In this document: positions 1 through 11,498 of the stretch, in pieces
Layout of the letters: every line of letters starts with the position of its first letter
Numbering within the stretch: position 1 is the first letter of the stretch
Origin: Paraglomus occultum
Lineage: Eukaryota > Glomeromycota > Glomeromycetes > Paraglomerales > Paraglomeraceae
NCBI GenBank assembly: GCA_910592205.1
Contig: CAJVPJ010000461.1
Span: 1 to 24,474 of the forward strand
Direction of reading: 5' to 3'
DNA length: 24,474 nucleotides
Notes under the pieces: model-generated
Seen by the model: only the letters and a program-made list of their open reading frames with translations
Told to the model about the DNA's origin: nothing
Databases searched by the model: none
Translations under genes and position numbers: made by a program

Positions 1-896
1 CTCGGGGAATCTTTCTCCGGGCATTGCTTGATGGAGCCTTGATTCTCTCCGGAGATCATGCAGGAAATAGTAGTAATAGTAATTAGTAATGCCTACTATT
101 GATGTGTTACAATCCATCCGGTATATTCATCCATGATTTGGTGACGTTACTATTACCCAATTAGTACCCAATTTCAAAGCACCAACATGGGGAAGTTCAT
201 TCAAATAAACAAAAGTATATCTATATATGTATATATATATACGTATATATATTGTATATGGACAGAAACCATGTACAGTAAAGTAAAATCAAAAGAATAT
301 GTTCAAAGAAAAAAAAATAAAGTTTGTATAAAGAAGAAGAAGTTTCCTCCCTGCACAGACAGTAGCAGATAAGTTCGTCTATTAACTACTATTAAGCAGG
401 GACGAAACAGAAACGACTTGTCGTAAATTAGGGGAAGGTCAAAAAAGTTATAAAAAATAATAATATAAAAAGTTCATGCAATATTTGCAATACTAAGCGG
501 AAAACAACCTTGTTTCGGTCGTCTTCAAACAACCAATGTAATATTATGTGCCCGACATCTACGCCAAATACTACAGAAGCCAAGAAGAAATATATAGAAA
601 ATAAATTCTACAATTCAAAAGAAAACTATAGTAAAGACACTCTTCTAAGAGTGCCGAGTATGAAATAGGTACAAATGAAGTGGATATTATCAAAAGCCAA
701 AGATACATATACATTACAATAATAAACAAATCTCTTCTAAAAAAGTCTTTGGGTTTACGTCCGCATAACGGAACTAGAAGCCAATCTTTAACGAGACAAC
801 TGTTACCCGAACTCACAAAGACTATGATAGAAAGAACAATAAAATAACAACTATATCATACAACTACTCTCGCCACCACGTCATTCAATCTTAAAT
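1..896. other. 3' flank of the Pumilio gene, with a possible gene edge at 1-59
   Basis: This stretch follows the Pumilio stop codon and should contain its 3' UTR. It is AT-rich, with a TA-rich microsatellite near 215-260. The first 59 bases are richer in GC and read plausibly in two ways: a minus-strand start (ATG at 57-59, open to the window edge, beginning MISGENQGSIKQ) or the last 13 codons of a plus-strand gene ending in TGA at 42-44 (GESFSGHCLMEP). One of these may belong to a neighbouring gene, but the sequence does not decide which. I see no other gene here; the small ORFs at 187-372 and 571-816 look like low-complexity noise. Confidence 0.3.
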
Positions 897-3800
897 CTAC
901 TCGATCCTTTCCGTAACAGCCCCACTAGACAATGGTGGCATATTAGACACTGCTGTAGTCATTGCAGATGCAGCAGCTACACTTTCAGGTTCAATAGAAG
1001 GTGAAGAAGCAGAAGGAGTATTATGTCCTGTTCCAAGTGGCGTACTAGGATTAGTGGGGGGCAGCGAGCTAGTCACTTCAAGCGATGAGGTAAGCGACTG
1101 AGATGTCATTGTAGGGAGCGCTTGTTGAGTCCTTTGGTTTTCGGTCAAGATCATCAGTTTTTCGACCTCTGTTTCGAATAAACGGATGGACAGCGATTAG
1201 GAATGACCGTTTTGATTAAATGGTTGGGCGAACAACGTATGTGTGAACTTACTTGATATCAGATGCTTGCCGTAAGTGTATTTCTTCAATGATTGTAAGT
1301 GTGGCTTAATCTTAGCGACTAAAAGATCACGCTGCTCTCCATCTACAACATCGAGCATTTTCTGCACGACGTAGTTTGCGTATTGATCTTTCATCATTGA
1401 TATCAACGGTGAATTGCTAAAATAAACAAGCAAGTCAATAATGTAACGTCTCACTTCTATATATAATGCTCTTCAGTAACCTACCCATCGGGCTTGGTCG
1501 TAATAACTTCCTCGATTAATAGCTGTCGATCTCTCTTGCTACCGTAAGCTACGCATTTCTCAACTACGTTACTCGCAAACTTGTGCTTAGACATTTGCAA
1601 GACGTTTCCGCGAACTTTGCTCACAACAAGCGATTTGTCTGCTGGTTTGCCTCTCTCGAGCACATGTTGAATTACGTAATTACCATATTGATCTTGGACG
1701 AGATTGTGAGTGAAGCGATGGAGTTCCTCCAGCAAAGGTTTCTATTGAGAATCATAAGCGGTTAGGCCTTGTACATCGTTCGATAGAAATAAACTATATC
1801 AGGCGGTGACGTACCGTTTGCTCGTCAGTACAATGCTCAAACATCCGTTGAATAACACGACAACCATAAGGATGTGTCGCCAAATTGAATACTTGTCCAT
1901 GAAAAGCATTAATAATGAACTGAATGTGTTCAGCAGGGACACGCTCTATAGCTTTCTGTATAACGTGGTTGCCGTTTTGATCCTTGACGCACTTTAACAC
2001 ATTACCATCCAGTTCTTTAACAAGCGCCGCTTGCTGTTCCGTGAGAACGTGTTCGAGAGCCTGAATTCAATGTGAAACAAACAATAAGTATATAATCATA
2101 ATGATTTAGTATACATTCAGGCAGTTCTATGCGTGATTGCTGATCCGACTAACCTTTTGAACTACCCGACAACCATACATTTGCAACGCAAGAGACAGAA
2201 CATGTCCTTCCATTTGCTTGGCCAAGACGGTCTTCTGTACTTGGCTTCCATGTTCAAAGAATTTCTGAATAACATAGTTGCCGAACACATCGGTCATTAA
2301 TTGTAACGCATTAGGAAGAATCTCGTCAAAAACAAGTTGCTTTTCTTCACTATTGGCCGTCTCTAGTTTCTGTTGAATAAACCGAGAACCGTGTTGGTCA
2401 CCACTGAATTCAACTATATTTCTTGCAATATCCTTTGTTTAAAAAACGTAAAGAAAACATGAATATCGTTTAGAACAAATGTCAATGAATTGACTATGTC
2501 AATTGAGCCATTACTCAACTCACCTTTAATTCATACTTTTTATTCTTGTTGTTTCTAAACTCTTCCAACAATGCACTTCGCATGCAATGTCCCGGATCGG
2601 ACAAACTAGAACTCAAGTCCTGGCTTCTTCTATTGTTTGATATTCCGCCAAATCCAGAGATCCCGTTTAAATACTCTGCGGAATGGTGATGTCTCAACAA
2701 CTGTTCTTTAGCATATAACATTTGCTGCTGTTGTTTCAACTGCTGTTGTTGTAAAAACAATCTTTGCGATTGCAATTGCAAAGACTTTTCTGCATAGTTG
2801 CTAGCTCTAGATTGAGGCCCTAACGGACTGGGCAGATTGCCGACTGGGCCCAATCCCGCATTAGCCAAAGTGCCGGTACCATAGTATTGACCGGTTTTGG
2901 CTGTCGCATACTCTGACGAAGAGAGTATAGAATCACGACCCATGCCAAACTGTGCTTGTTGAAATTTGGAATATTCGTAGTTGTTGCGAGCAGGATTAAG
3001 GCCAAGAGAGTTTTGTCGATTGTATGGCAAGTCTGTGCCGAAAATATTGCGGCCCAGAGCAGTATCTTCGCGGGCATCCCAGACCGACGGATAGTTGTCA
3101 TCTTTGAATCGATGAAGGAGAAAAGCACCGAAAAAATTTTTTTTTAATATGCAGTTTATTATAAACCTGACTGAATAAAAAAGTCGACGTGATTTCTTGC
3201 TTACTTAGACCATACGGAGAATAATTGGCCGCGCTAGCTCCCTCATTAAAAAGTGCGTTATAAGATGGATGCGATGACATTTTCAGTCTGTGTTGTTTTA
3301 AAGTCTGCTGACGGAGAAATTGTGCCTGCTCATAATCATCCTACAAATGCAATTACAATTAGCAACGTACCGCAATGAAAATACAGCTCACAGTCAATCC
3401 AACTTACTGTTTCTAAATTTCTCCAATACGCCAAATCTGCATGTGACAGATCACCGTGGAACTCTGGAGCAAATCCCAAACTATGGTTCCTAATATGACT
3501 CTGAGTAGGTGGAGTAGAAGAGGCTCGGGGGGGAGTTTCGAATTTGCTTCTTAATGGAGGCGGTGTGGCAAACGCACCCGGCATGCGAGGATCCATGTCA
3601 TCGACACCGTCGAGAGCATTCTTAACAATAGTTTTAAGTTGCTCTTCCTCAGAGCCGCGGGAATTGCCATAGTGTGCAGAATATGAGAGTGTATCATCTA
3701 AATCAAGGGACTGAAGATCAAGATGGTCTGCATCATCTGCGTGCGATTGTAGTTGTGCTTGGCGTTGGCGAGCAGCTTGGGCTTGTTGTAGAGCATAGAG

Positions 3801-5472
3801 CGGAGATGGTGTACGAGGAAAGTCCTGCGATAGCGAATGAAGTTGGGAAGAAAATAAAACGTACGATTGATTGAGCAATGAAATATCAATTTCTCTTTTG
3901 TTGCCAAATGTTTGATGTTTTCGCTTACTTCTTGGATCATGTCTACTAAATTCTTGCGCTTGTTGGGTGAATGTGGATCATTCCCTGGGGGCGGAGGAGA
4001 TGCAACTTCACGACTCCAAAGCGACGCAGCGCTGCTCGTGCTTTGAGGATTGAAAGCATCGAACTGTCCAGCAGACTCCGTTGTATAGTCGGGCTGGTTG
4101 ATAGTTGAATGGTTCTCGGGTTCAAGACTTTGGTCCAAGGGGTGATGTTCTTGGAAATCGTCGTCGCCCTCTTAATTATAAGAAATGTCGCATTACGAAA
4201 CAGATGATGATGAAACGTTAATAATGAAAATAAAATGCATCGAACTCTGAATTTATATGAATTCGTCATGTGGACTTCAATACAGAAGACGTTTTTCTCG
4301 ATACAACTAATAATTTCTTTGGCACACGCAAGCAAAGTCATAAACCGATGCAACAAAAGAAATATTAAATCATGCCCAGAAAAGTTGGGCTAATGCTGAT
4401 GTCGTTACGATGATCGTTCATATCAAATACTTTCCGCGTGTCGTGAAACAATTAAACTCGCAAGGAGGCTCACGTTATCCATCTAATCCCACCCAACCCA
4501 ATCACAGCTGAACATTATAAACGTTTTACTTTACATACCCAACCCCCGGAACAATTCCAACTTCTTCGACATATTAGGCCCAACATTAGATCCACTCGTG
4601 CTGCCTACTGCCGTCGCTGATGCAACAGGGCTAACTGCACTCGGTCCTCCACTGACCTTCCCTTGCACCTGCCCCTGTCCAGGGCCTATTGCCAAATCAC
4701 CGGACCATAACGGTGTTTGCCAAGACTGTCCCGGTGCATATGGGCTTGTGGGCGGACGATGCTCCATACGATTCATGTAGTAGTAGGCAGCGTATTCAGG
4801 ATCCAAACGAGGATCGGATGATAAAGAAGGCTCATAATCTGCGTGATCGAATCGATTAACAGTATGAATTTGCGGTGGTGGTGCACTGTTTGAACGGGAC
4901 GTGATATCTTTTGGGGCGTTAGAGTATAAGTCGTAGTCTGTTAAATCCAGCTTGTCACGCAGGAGAGCTACTAACTGCTGTTTAGATTAAAAGGAAGGAC
5001 GGGAATTTTGCAAAAAAAAAAATAAGAATAAAATAAAGAGAATGGTATGAGATGATGGTTGATGATGAAGATTCTAATGAACTCCACGTTAGTTGCCATG
5101 AAATGAAAAACCCAATAAAAAACTTGAACTCGGAGATAGACTAAGTTGACGGTTCACACATAAGAAATCGATGATCTCTTGGTTAAACATTGCTGACAGT
5201 TTATATCTTTAATTCGGAAAGACGAGGAGGGAAAGATGGATATACAAGTGAATGCAATACCAATTTCTAAAAATTTTTGTCTTATATTTGCTGTTGTACT
5301 TTCATACCCTCTCCCTTATCACTTCGCATTATCCATCACTACGCTGTCTGTTCGTACACCAAGTCTTTATATATCCATTCTTTATTACCTGTCCTTGCGG
5401 TCGATTCTTTGCTTTTGGTTGGTGTAAGTCGGCTTTGTTTTTAGTTTCTTCCATAACTATACGGGGCATCAT
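897..5472 (-). CDS. PUM: Pumilio/PUF-family RNA-binding protein, 11 exons, 1037 aa
   Basis: PUF proteins bind mRNA 3' UTRs in the cytoplasm and repress or localise the transcripts. Exons on the minus strand: 5472-5389, 4977-4539, 4170-3929, 3824-3408, 3340-3205, 3101-2524, 2432-2154, 2060-1815, 1741-1485, 1416-1253, 1168-897; the sum is 3114 nt, in frame, with TAG as stop. All donors are GT and all acceptors AG. The PUM homology domain spans about residues 614-955 with eight repeats. The RNA-contact motifs in order are SRFIQ, NYVIQ, CRVVQ, NHVIQ, CRVIQ, NYVIQ, SNVVE, NYVVQ, the canonical set for UGUANAUA. N-terminal to it are an [11 protein letters not shown] motif (about 253-263), low-complexity regions and a Gln-rich stretch (548-566). 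The tail (about 955-1037) is rich in Ser, Thr and Pro. Exon 1 (28 codons, [10 protein letters not shown]...) is the least certain part; it fits in phase, has an upstream in-frame stop and a GTAATA donor. Confidence 0.93.
4972..4983 (-). promoter_or_regulatory. NAGNAG tandem 3' splice site at Pumilio exon 2
   Basis: On the minus strand the acceptor of intron 1 reads AACAGCAG. Both AGs lie in the same reading frame, so splicing can keep or drop one Gln codon at the start of exon 2 without a frameshift. This depends on the exon 1 model. Confidence 0.45.
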
Positions 5473-5589
5473 CTCTTTGGCGGTTATGAGAGTAGTAATA
5501 TATTATTAAGTAGTTAAGTTTTTTTTTTATCAAAAGTAGTCTAGTTATTAGTATGTAACAAAACTTTTGTACAATTTTTACACTTGAAG

Positions 5590-5870
5590 ATGCTTGAACG
5601 GTCAGATGAGCGAATGTTGAGCAGAGAAACGAGAGAATGGTGTAGTTTGTCGTAGGAGTATTAGTATGGCAGAGTAGAAAGGGATATGAGCATCGTTTCT
5701 CTTGCAGATGGAGTAGAGGTAAGTAGCAGTACGCTATGATACCACGCAATAGCTGAGGAAAGAATAGCACGAAAAAATAGAGAGAAAGAAGGAGAACAAG
5801 AAACTTGAACTGCAAAAATAGGGGATATGCGAAAACGCAGAAGGGTTCACAGTCCCACTTCTGCGACATG
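5590..5870 (-). promoter_or_regulatory. Pyrimidine-rich leader/promoter region upstream of Pumilio
   Basis: Read on the minus strand, this stretch upstream of the proposed Pumilio start is strikingly rich in C and T (runs such as TTCTCCTTCTTTCTC). CT-rich tracts are common just upstream of, or within, fungal 5' UTRs. The T-rich reading frame here (5441-5890) gives a low-complexity hydrophobic peptide, which I take to be a by-product of this composition. No clear TATA box was found. Confidence 0.35.
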
Positions 5871-8800
5871 GCGTCAAGTAAATGGCCCAATAGAAAACTG
5901 TCATGTGAATAAATTTACCATCTGAGATGGAGTTACGTAAGCCTGTTTATATGTAAATTTTCAAATCTTTGTATAACCGCAGAAATTTTCATTGGGGTGG
6001 GCTGAAGGCACCAGATAGTTCACCACCAATCACATGATATTCACTAAAATGAAACTCAGGTTGTTATTATTATATACGCAGCATCATAAACCAAAAAAGT
6101 TTTTAATGTTTAAAGATTCTTTTATTCTTGGGCAAAAATGCAATTTTGTTCAATTAAACAATAAATAGTAAATGATGGTTTTGTATGTTCACAATATTTG
6201 AGAAATTGGAATAAAGTTCTCGCAAAAATTGTCAGTGATACTGTCTTCTCACATATCGACTAGGTCGACCTGTCGCGCGAACTGTTTCCGCGTAAAGAAT
6301 TATCAACTTGAAATTATTCTGTTTCGCTTTGCCCAACCATTGAAAAAATGATGGCTATGTCAGTATAACTGTATAAATCATTTCTGTGCTGCGACCTGGT
6401 ATAATAATAGTTATGGGACTTTTTGCTGGTTGTCAACGTATGTGCCCTCTCAAAAGAGACGAAATTTGAAACCCATTCCTTCAAATCAACGCGTACATTC
6501 CGAATATTCCGAGTGACATAGAAATTAGTTTATTGTCCAACTGTACGAAGATCTCTTTGTGAAACAAGAATCATCATCATCATCATCATCACAATAATAG
6601 TTGAGGGAGTTTGTTTGGCAAATCACAAATATCCTTTTTGATGTTTACAACGTTCTTTGATGCTGATACACATTACTAAGCAACCGGGATTTTTTTGAAT
6701 ACGTTTCCAGCACATTTTATGACTTGTGCATCACGTGTACTATTGCCGTTTTACGAATCTCACTAATGCTAAGACTGTGTGACATATCCCCTTGCTGTTC
6801 ACCATTAATTACATCGCGCATAGACAAACATATAAGGTTATGCATATGCAATTTGCTTCGGAGTTGACCCCATTTCGGACTTTTCACGAAATCTGTAACT
6901 CAAAAATAATTTCATTATACCACATGTAAAATGGATAATTTTTCTGCGAAACGAAGTCGATAATGGATTTAAAACCACCGATCCCGGTTATTTAACAATA
7001 ATGATAATCATTGTAATATAAATAAGTAATAATTTGATTACAACTATACAAAATGAAACGAAGATGTCTTTACGATTCCGAAATAGATATTATTCGAGTG
7101 CAACCCGACAAATTGCAAGAAACATTTTAAAACATGGAAGTCGATTGAAGAATGTCAACAAAATGGTCAAGAATGCAGGGGTTGATAATAGCGTACTTAT
7201 TAATCTTAATATTTCTGGGTAAGAAACAATTTGTCGTGAAATTCAAGCTACAATTCATGTTCACATGTTGGCACTAGCTCCAGTTTATTAAAAGAAAAAA
7301 CCGGTTTAGCGGTGCTTTTATAATAAACGTGTATATTATCTGATATGGACGAGACGGCACAAATATTCTGCTCGCAGAGTTATAAAACCTAGAGATTAGT
7401 GTTCGTATGCAACGCAACAGGACATAAATGAGTACTAACATGGTAAAAAGATATACTGATTCGCATGCACAAAAGAGGCTATTGATATCACTGCTAGTAG
7501 ATGCATTCGCACCGTAAGGAAAATCACCTTAAAAATAAAATTTAATGACTTTGACGAACACGGTTTTCAAATCCCGCAGCTGACGTTATACCTAAAAGCG
7601 CGAAACAAACTATGTGTGCCGATTAAAAGTTGTACAACTCTCAGCTGTCATATGCTTGTACAGCAAGGGCAAATTCAAAAGTCGGTAGCTGTCGCAATAA
7701 TGGACGTATTGATGCAGTTCGGGAAACAACCTAGACTAAACAAGATCACGAAAATAAATGTCCATTTGTTTTAAATAAAAAGCATCTAGAATTAATTATC
7801 ATATTTATTATGGCCTATTATCGATAGAAACATAATGCAATAGTTTATCTCTCATTTTCGATACGTTTCGATGCAAGGTTTTTATGTTCAGAATTTAACA
7901 GTACAGGCATATGTAAAGAATGTCTTGACGACGTATTGGCAATTTCTACTGACATATTGATGGATTGCATGGAACTGTAGTCGGTTCGTAGCGTATTGTC
8001 ATATTGCTTTCAGTATTTATTGCGAGGAAGTTATTAGCATAAGGTATCAAATACAGGCCACAAATGCATAATATGTGCAAATACTGTACAATTGTCCTAA
8101 AATACAGTTCCAAAAAACAGGGTTGAATTCGAATCAATCTTTTCCATTTTTCGAAAACTCTAAAACTTATTGTTACTTGCATAATTATACACACGATAAC
8201 TTTTCGAACCTAAAGATTTTTCATATGATTTACTAACCAATTTATAATGCTTTTCCAAGCAGACGACGACTTTCAAGGCGAAAGTAATTAGACGGAGAGA
8301 AATCCATAATTTTTTGCTGATTCATAACTTACCTATAATAATGAGTATCTAACTAAGAACGACGAGAAGCTAAAATTGACAACAAGCTAACTGTCAAAGT
8401 CATTCACACAAGATTTAATAATAATCAAGCACAAATGGTTAGTGATTAGTTTTAGTCAGACTTTAATTAACAAAAGACGCAGTTACTCGACAGTATTAAT
8501 AATTTCCTGGCGCGCAGTAAATTGTTTCAGAAAATCGAGGATACTAACAATTCTAATTTAAATAAAGTTGTAGTAATTTTATTATGATCATGATAGCCAT
8601 AGCCCCTTACCACCAAATCAAACAAAGGTATGATAAACGTTAGAACAATCGGATCAGGTGCAATGGTGCAAAGTATCAATCGTATTATATCCTATTAAAG
8701 CTTTAAAGAAAAATAAAAATAATAATAACGTTACCAAAATGATACGACAATGACTTATTAATAGTGATATGAATTCAGCATCTACATGTAAATATGAGTA

Positions 8801-8981
8801 CAATCACAGGCTCACAAATGAAAAATCAATCAAAACATATTGTTCTGTATGCCTTCCAAGTTGGGGTGTCAACTGTGATTATTATTATATTTGAATCAGA
8901 TATTAATATAGATAACCCCCAAAAATATACACAGCATGATAAAGAATTTGTAGAACAAGAAGAACTAAACCATTGTTGGAG
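5871..8981. other. Gene-poor AT-rich interval
   Basis: About 3.1 kb without a supportable gene. It contains a short trinucleotide repeat (6571-6591), and weak coding-like scraps. One is on the plus strand from ATG 7053, MKRRCLYDSEIDIIRVQPDK, ending in TAA after 25 codons and overlapped by another frame at 7034-7222. Another is on the minus strand near 6240-6320 (ETVRATGRPSRYVRRQYH, then TGA). None has a full gene structure. I see no tRNA, rRNA or recognisable protein domain. Confidence 0.5.
6571..6591. repeat. (TCA)n trinucleotide microsatellite
   Basis: Seven perfect tandem TCA/ATC units in non-coding AT-rich DNA. Confidence 0.9.
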
Positions 8982-9223
8982 TTACCGGTAAAGATAGAGT
9001 ATTAATATGCAATAATTTTCCCCTTTTCCACTCTTAACATCAAATCCAACGGCCACAGTTCTTGGAAGGGTTTGATAAGTACCAGAGATTTGGTGAAAAT
9101 GTTACTTTCATGATCTTAATATGTTTTAGCTAAATTTTCAATCTTACTAGCATATTTTTGTTCTTCAATAATACCTTCAAGGACATCAAAGCAAGCACCA
9201 TTACCTGGAATGGTTCCAATCTG
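8982..9223 (-). pseudogene. Possible decayed coding fragment, family unknown
   Basis: Two adjacent minus-strand frames read like protein. From 9223 down to 9119 there are 35 open codons (start QIGTIPGNGACFDVLEGII), ended by TAA at 9116-9118. A different frame then runs from about 9095 to 8985 and includes LPRTVAVGFDVKSGKGEN, ended by TAA at 8982-8984. The pattern suggests one protein broken by a nonsense change and a frameshift. I do not recognise the family. Both fragments are short and the local DNA is AT-rich, so a chance reading is possible. Confidence 0.3.
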
Positions 9224-9624
9224 TATAGGACAATACGGGTAGTTTCATAAAGCCTGCCAGAATAATAACTACTTACTACACACATAAAACTGTATTAGTA
9301 TTAATATCTTGAATATATTATTATTATCCACAATAAAAAGGGGAGGGAGGGAGAGAAAAAAGAGATTACGAGGATACATAATGGGGGATCACTATTACTA
9401 TCAAATTTGAACGTCATCATTGTGGCGTTGCATATTTTTCATAATTCAATGTTAATAAGTATGTATTAAGAATACTAATATTAAGATGTCACTTGTAACA
9501 TAAAATAATTTAGTCTAATTTAAATCGCGATACCATCACAAATTTAACAGTGGACAGAAAGATAATGCCAGTTCGTTTAAATAAATATTATTATTATTAT
9601 GACTTGAATTTGAGTATAACAATT
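9224..9624. other. AT-rich interval without gene
   Basis: Contains a G/A-rich run (about 9339-9364, with GGGGAGGGAGGGAGAG) and an ATT trinucleotide run just before 9600. Nothing else is recognisable. Confidence 0.5.
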
Positions 9625-10030
9625 CGCTTGGTTCTTCGGAAACGCGAAATCAATCTTCGTTTTCAATTATCACTAACCGACCAACAAAGAATTTAAGGCT
9701 CATGAGATTCTAACGACTATGACAACTGTTGTCAATAATTGTACAAAAAATTGACGCAGAATATAGAGTATGATTCAAATTACCTAACAATTGGGCTTAA
9801 TTTCGAATACGCGGCGAAACCAATTTTCGTTTTCAATCATCATTAATCCAACAACAAAGAATCCAATGTTCATGAATTTACACGTTTAACTCTTGCTGGT
9901 CTGTGCAATAGATTGACATAAATAATTTAAATATGTAAGGCTTGGTTCTTCAAACACGCGAAATCAATTTCCGTCGTCAATCATCATTGATTTTCAGTCA
10001 AGAATAAGAATTCAATGCTCATATAATTTA
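9625..10030. repeat. Three imperfect tandem copies of a 140-170 bp repeat
   Basis: A block of about 90 bp recurs three times. Each copy has a GGTTCTTC-like start (less clear in copy 2), a GCGAAA(T/C)CAAT core (at 9644, 9814 and 9958), a TTTTCAATYATCA stretch, an ACAAAGAAT-like stretch and an AATG/GCTCATGAR end. The spacing is about 170 and 144 bp, with less similar DNA between the blocks. The copies have drifted by substitutions and small indels, so the duplication is not recent. Function unknown; I see no terminal inverted repeats. Confidence 0.75.
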
Positions 10031-10276
10031 TAGGCACTAATTTAAGATACAACCAAACTAGCTCCTATTACCATAACAAGCTATTATCACTTATTAAGAG
10101 CTAATATATTGATAATATCAATATGCAATCTCGATCTTCACTTTTTCATTGTCGTTTAGAGTCGTGGCTCCACCATGCTGCTTCAGTTGTTATGAGGACA
10201 ATAGGGAAGACGTATTATACAAGTGTCTGGCGCTTTTACAGTTATAGAAAGAAAATATAATACTAGTATTAGTATA

Positions 10277-10827
10277 CAGTGTGTAACGAAAAACCCCGTT
10301 ATCATAGAATATACCATAACTCAATGACCATGCAAAATTTTTAAACAATTCCAATTTTTTTAAAAAGCTTATAATGTGCTTTATTGCACGTAAAATTTTC
10401 AATACGAATTTATCGCAAAACAAGCTCACACCTCTTTTTCATCGATGAAATTAAATTTTGTACAGTCGTTTCTGGAATTGCACCCATTCTTCGGTCATAA
10501 ATTGTTTATTTCTTAGCATCCCATGTTTCAACGTTATTCTTGACAATATACCACATGTTTTCGATGCGATAAGGCATATTGGTCTTTCCTTTAGGGATTG
10601 GACGCCATTAAGCCAATAATGATAATTGTTTGTCGTTGAACTTCAAGTCTCTCCATGGTTGCAAAGGACAAGGGGGAGAACAACGAGACCAATTATTACT
10701 TAAATACGCTTACTAACATGGGGGTAATTAAACATAAAGATGCGTTTGTCATCAATAACAACATGCACCCTTGTTTTCTTACAACATATGTTCAATTTTC
10801 GGAGGGCGGTTTTTTCGTTACACCCTG
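10277..10827 (-). mobile_element. Deleted Tc1/mariner-like element (551 bp) with TA target duplication
   Basis: The ends are inverted repeats: the left end begins CAGTGTGTAACGAAAAACCC, and the right end read inward begins CAGGGTGTAACGAAAAAACC. Each is flanked by TA, the target-site duplication of the Tc1/mariner superfamily. Between about 10620 and 10390 the minus strand keeps the 3' part of a transposase in pieces: an IENMWYIVK box (the conserved segment around the third catalytic acid), then IPETTVQNLISSMKKRCEL, which matches the usual C-terminal IP...L..SM..RC pattern. Frameshifts and stops are present, and the region coding for the DNA-binding domain and the first catalytic Asp residues is absent. 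The element is defective. Confidence 0.87.
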
Positions 10828-11498
10828 TATTTTTCCGGGGGAGACTTTGTCAGCAGATACGCTTATTTCACTGCAAACGCAAAATTATTCGAAAAAGTAA
10901 TTCGGTGGTAATAACTGTGTCAGGTGTTTGGTTGTGACATTCTATGATACAATAAAACTGTAGGTAAGATATCCAATTTTATTTATTTACAAGTACTTTT
11001 TTCTTTTGCTAACGCGAAGTTCGAAGTCCAAATCAAACAATTAAAGTAACACATGAGATATCAAATATTCCCCAGAGAACCGAGTTACACAAATAAATAA
11101 CTAATTATAATGGGAAAATTCCCAGCTTATACATGTTATTGTTATTATTATGGATGGTTCTCTTTTGTTTGTATGTGAGAATATTCAGATATTTCAAGTC
11201 CAGCCTCTACTGCTTGCATGGTAAGAGCTGGCGTTTGCAATGGCAATCACTACTGATAATGTTGAACAGCCACTACTAACGAGTTTATTATGACTGATAG
11301 AATCTCAGATTGAAAATTTATTATTAGGTAAACTTCTAAATTAGTCTAATTGAATTCGTAATTGCTGAGATATACATTTTCAACGCCAATTTTTCTCAAC
11401 ACATTGTGATAGTAAAATTAATGGTAAGACTGATACTTTTAACCAATACTAATTTTTTATACAAACCTAAACGATCTATAGATGTTGATGCCACTCAC
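10828..11498. other. Interval without recognisable gene
   Basis: AT-rich DNA between the Tc1-like element and the apparent pseudogene. It may hold further decayed 3' exons of that pseudogene, because the last recognised exon ends at a GTGAGT donor at 11493-11498. No clear continuation was found. Confidence 0.45.

Noticed and set aside
187-372. 61-aa plus-strand ORF
   Set aside because: Low-complexity TA and AAG-rich sequence in the Pumilio 3' flank; no domain.
5236-5509. Plus-strand ORFs opposite Pumilio exon 1 and intron 1
   Set aside because: Hydrophobic low-complexity translations antisense to a pyrimidine-rich leader; the minus strand gives a phase-consistent exon.
5441-5890. 149-aa minus-strand ORF with hydrophobic segments
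   Set aside because: Composition follows from the CT-rich tract; it overlaps the proposed Pumilio start in another frame and shows no real membrane-protein pattern.
7034-7222. 62-aa plus-strand ORF
   Set aside because: No start context or family; an overlapping frame from ATG 7053 looks equally good, so neither can be supported.
8794-8991. 65-aa plus-strand ORF
   Set aside because: AT-rich composition and no domain; it overlaps the edge of the minus-strand fragment.
9339-9364. G-quadruplex candidate
   Set aside because: Only three runs of three or more G are present, so a stable intramolecular quadruplex is unlikely.
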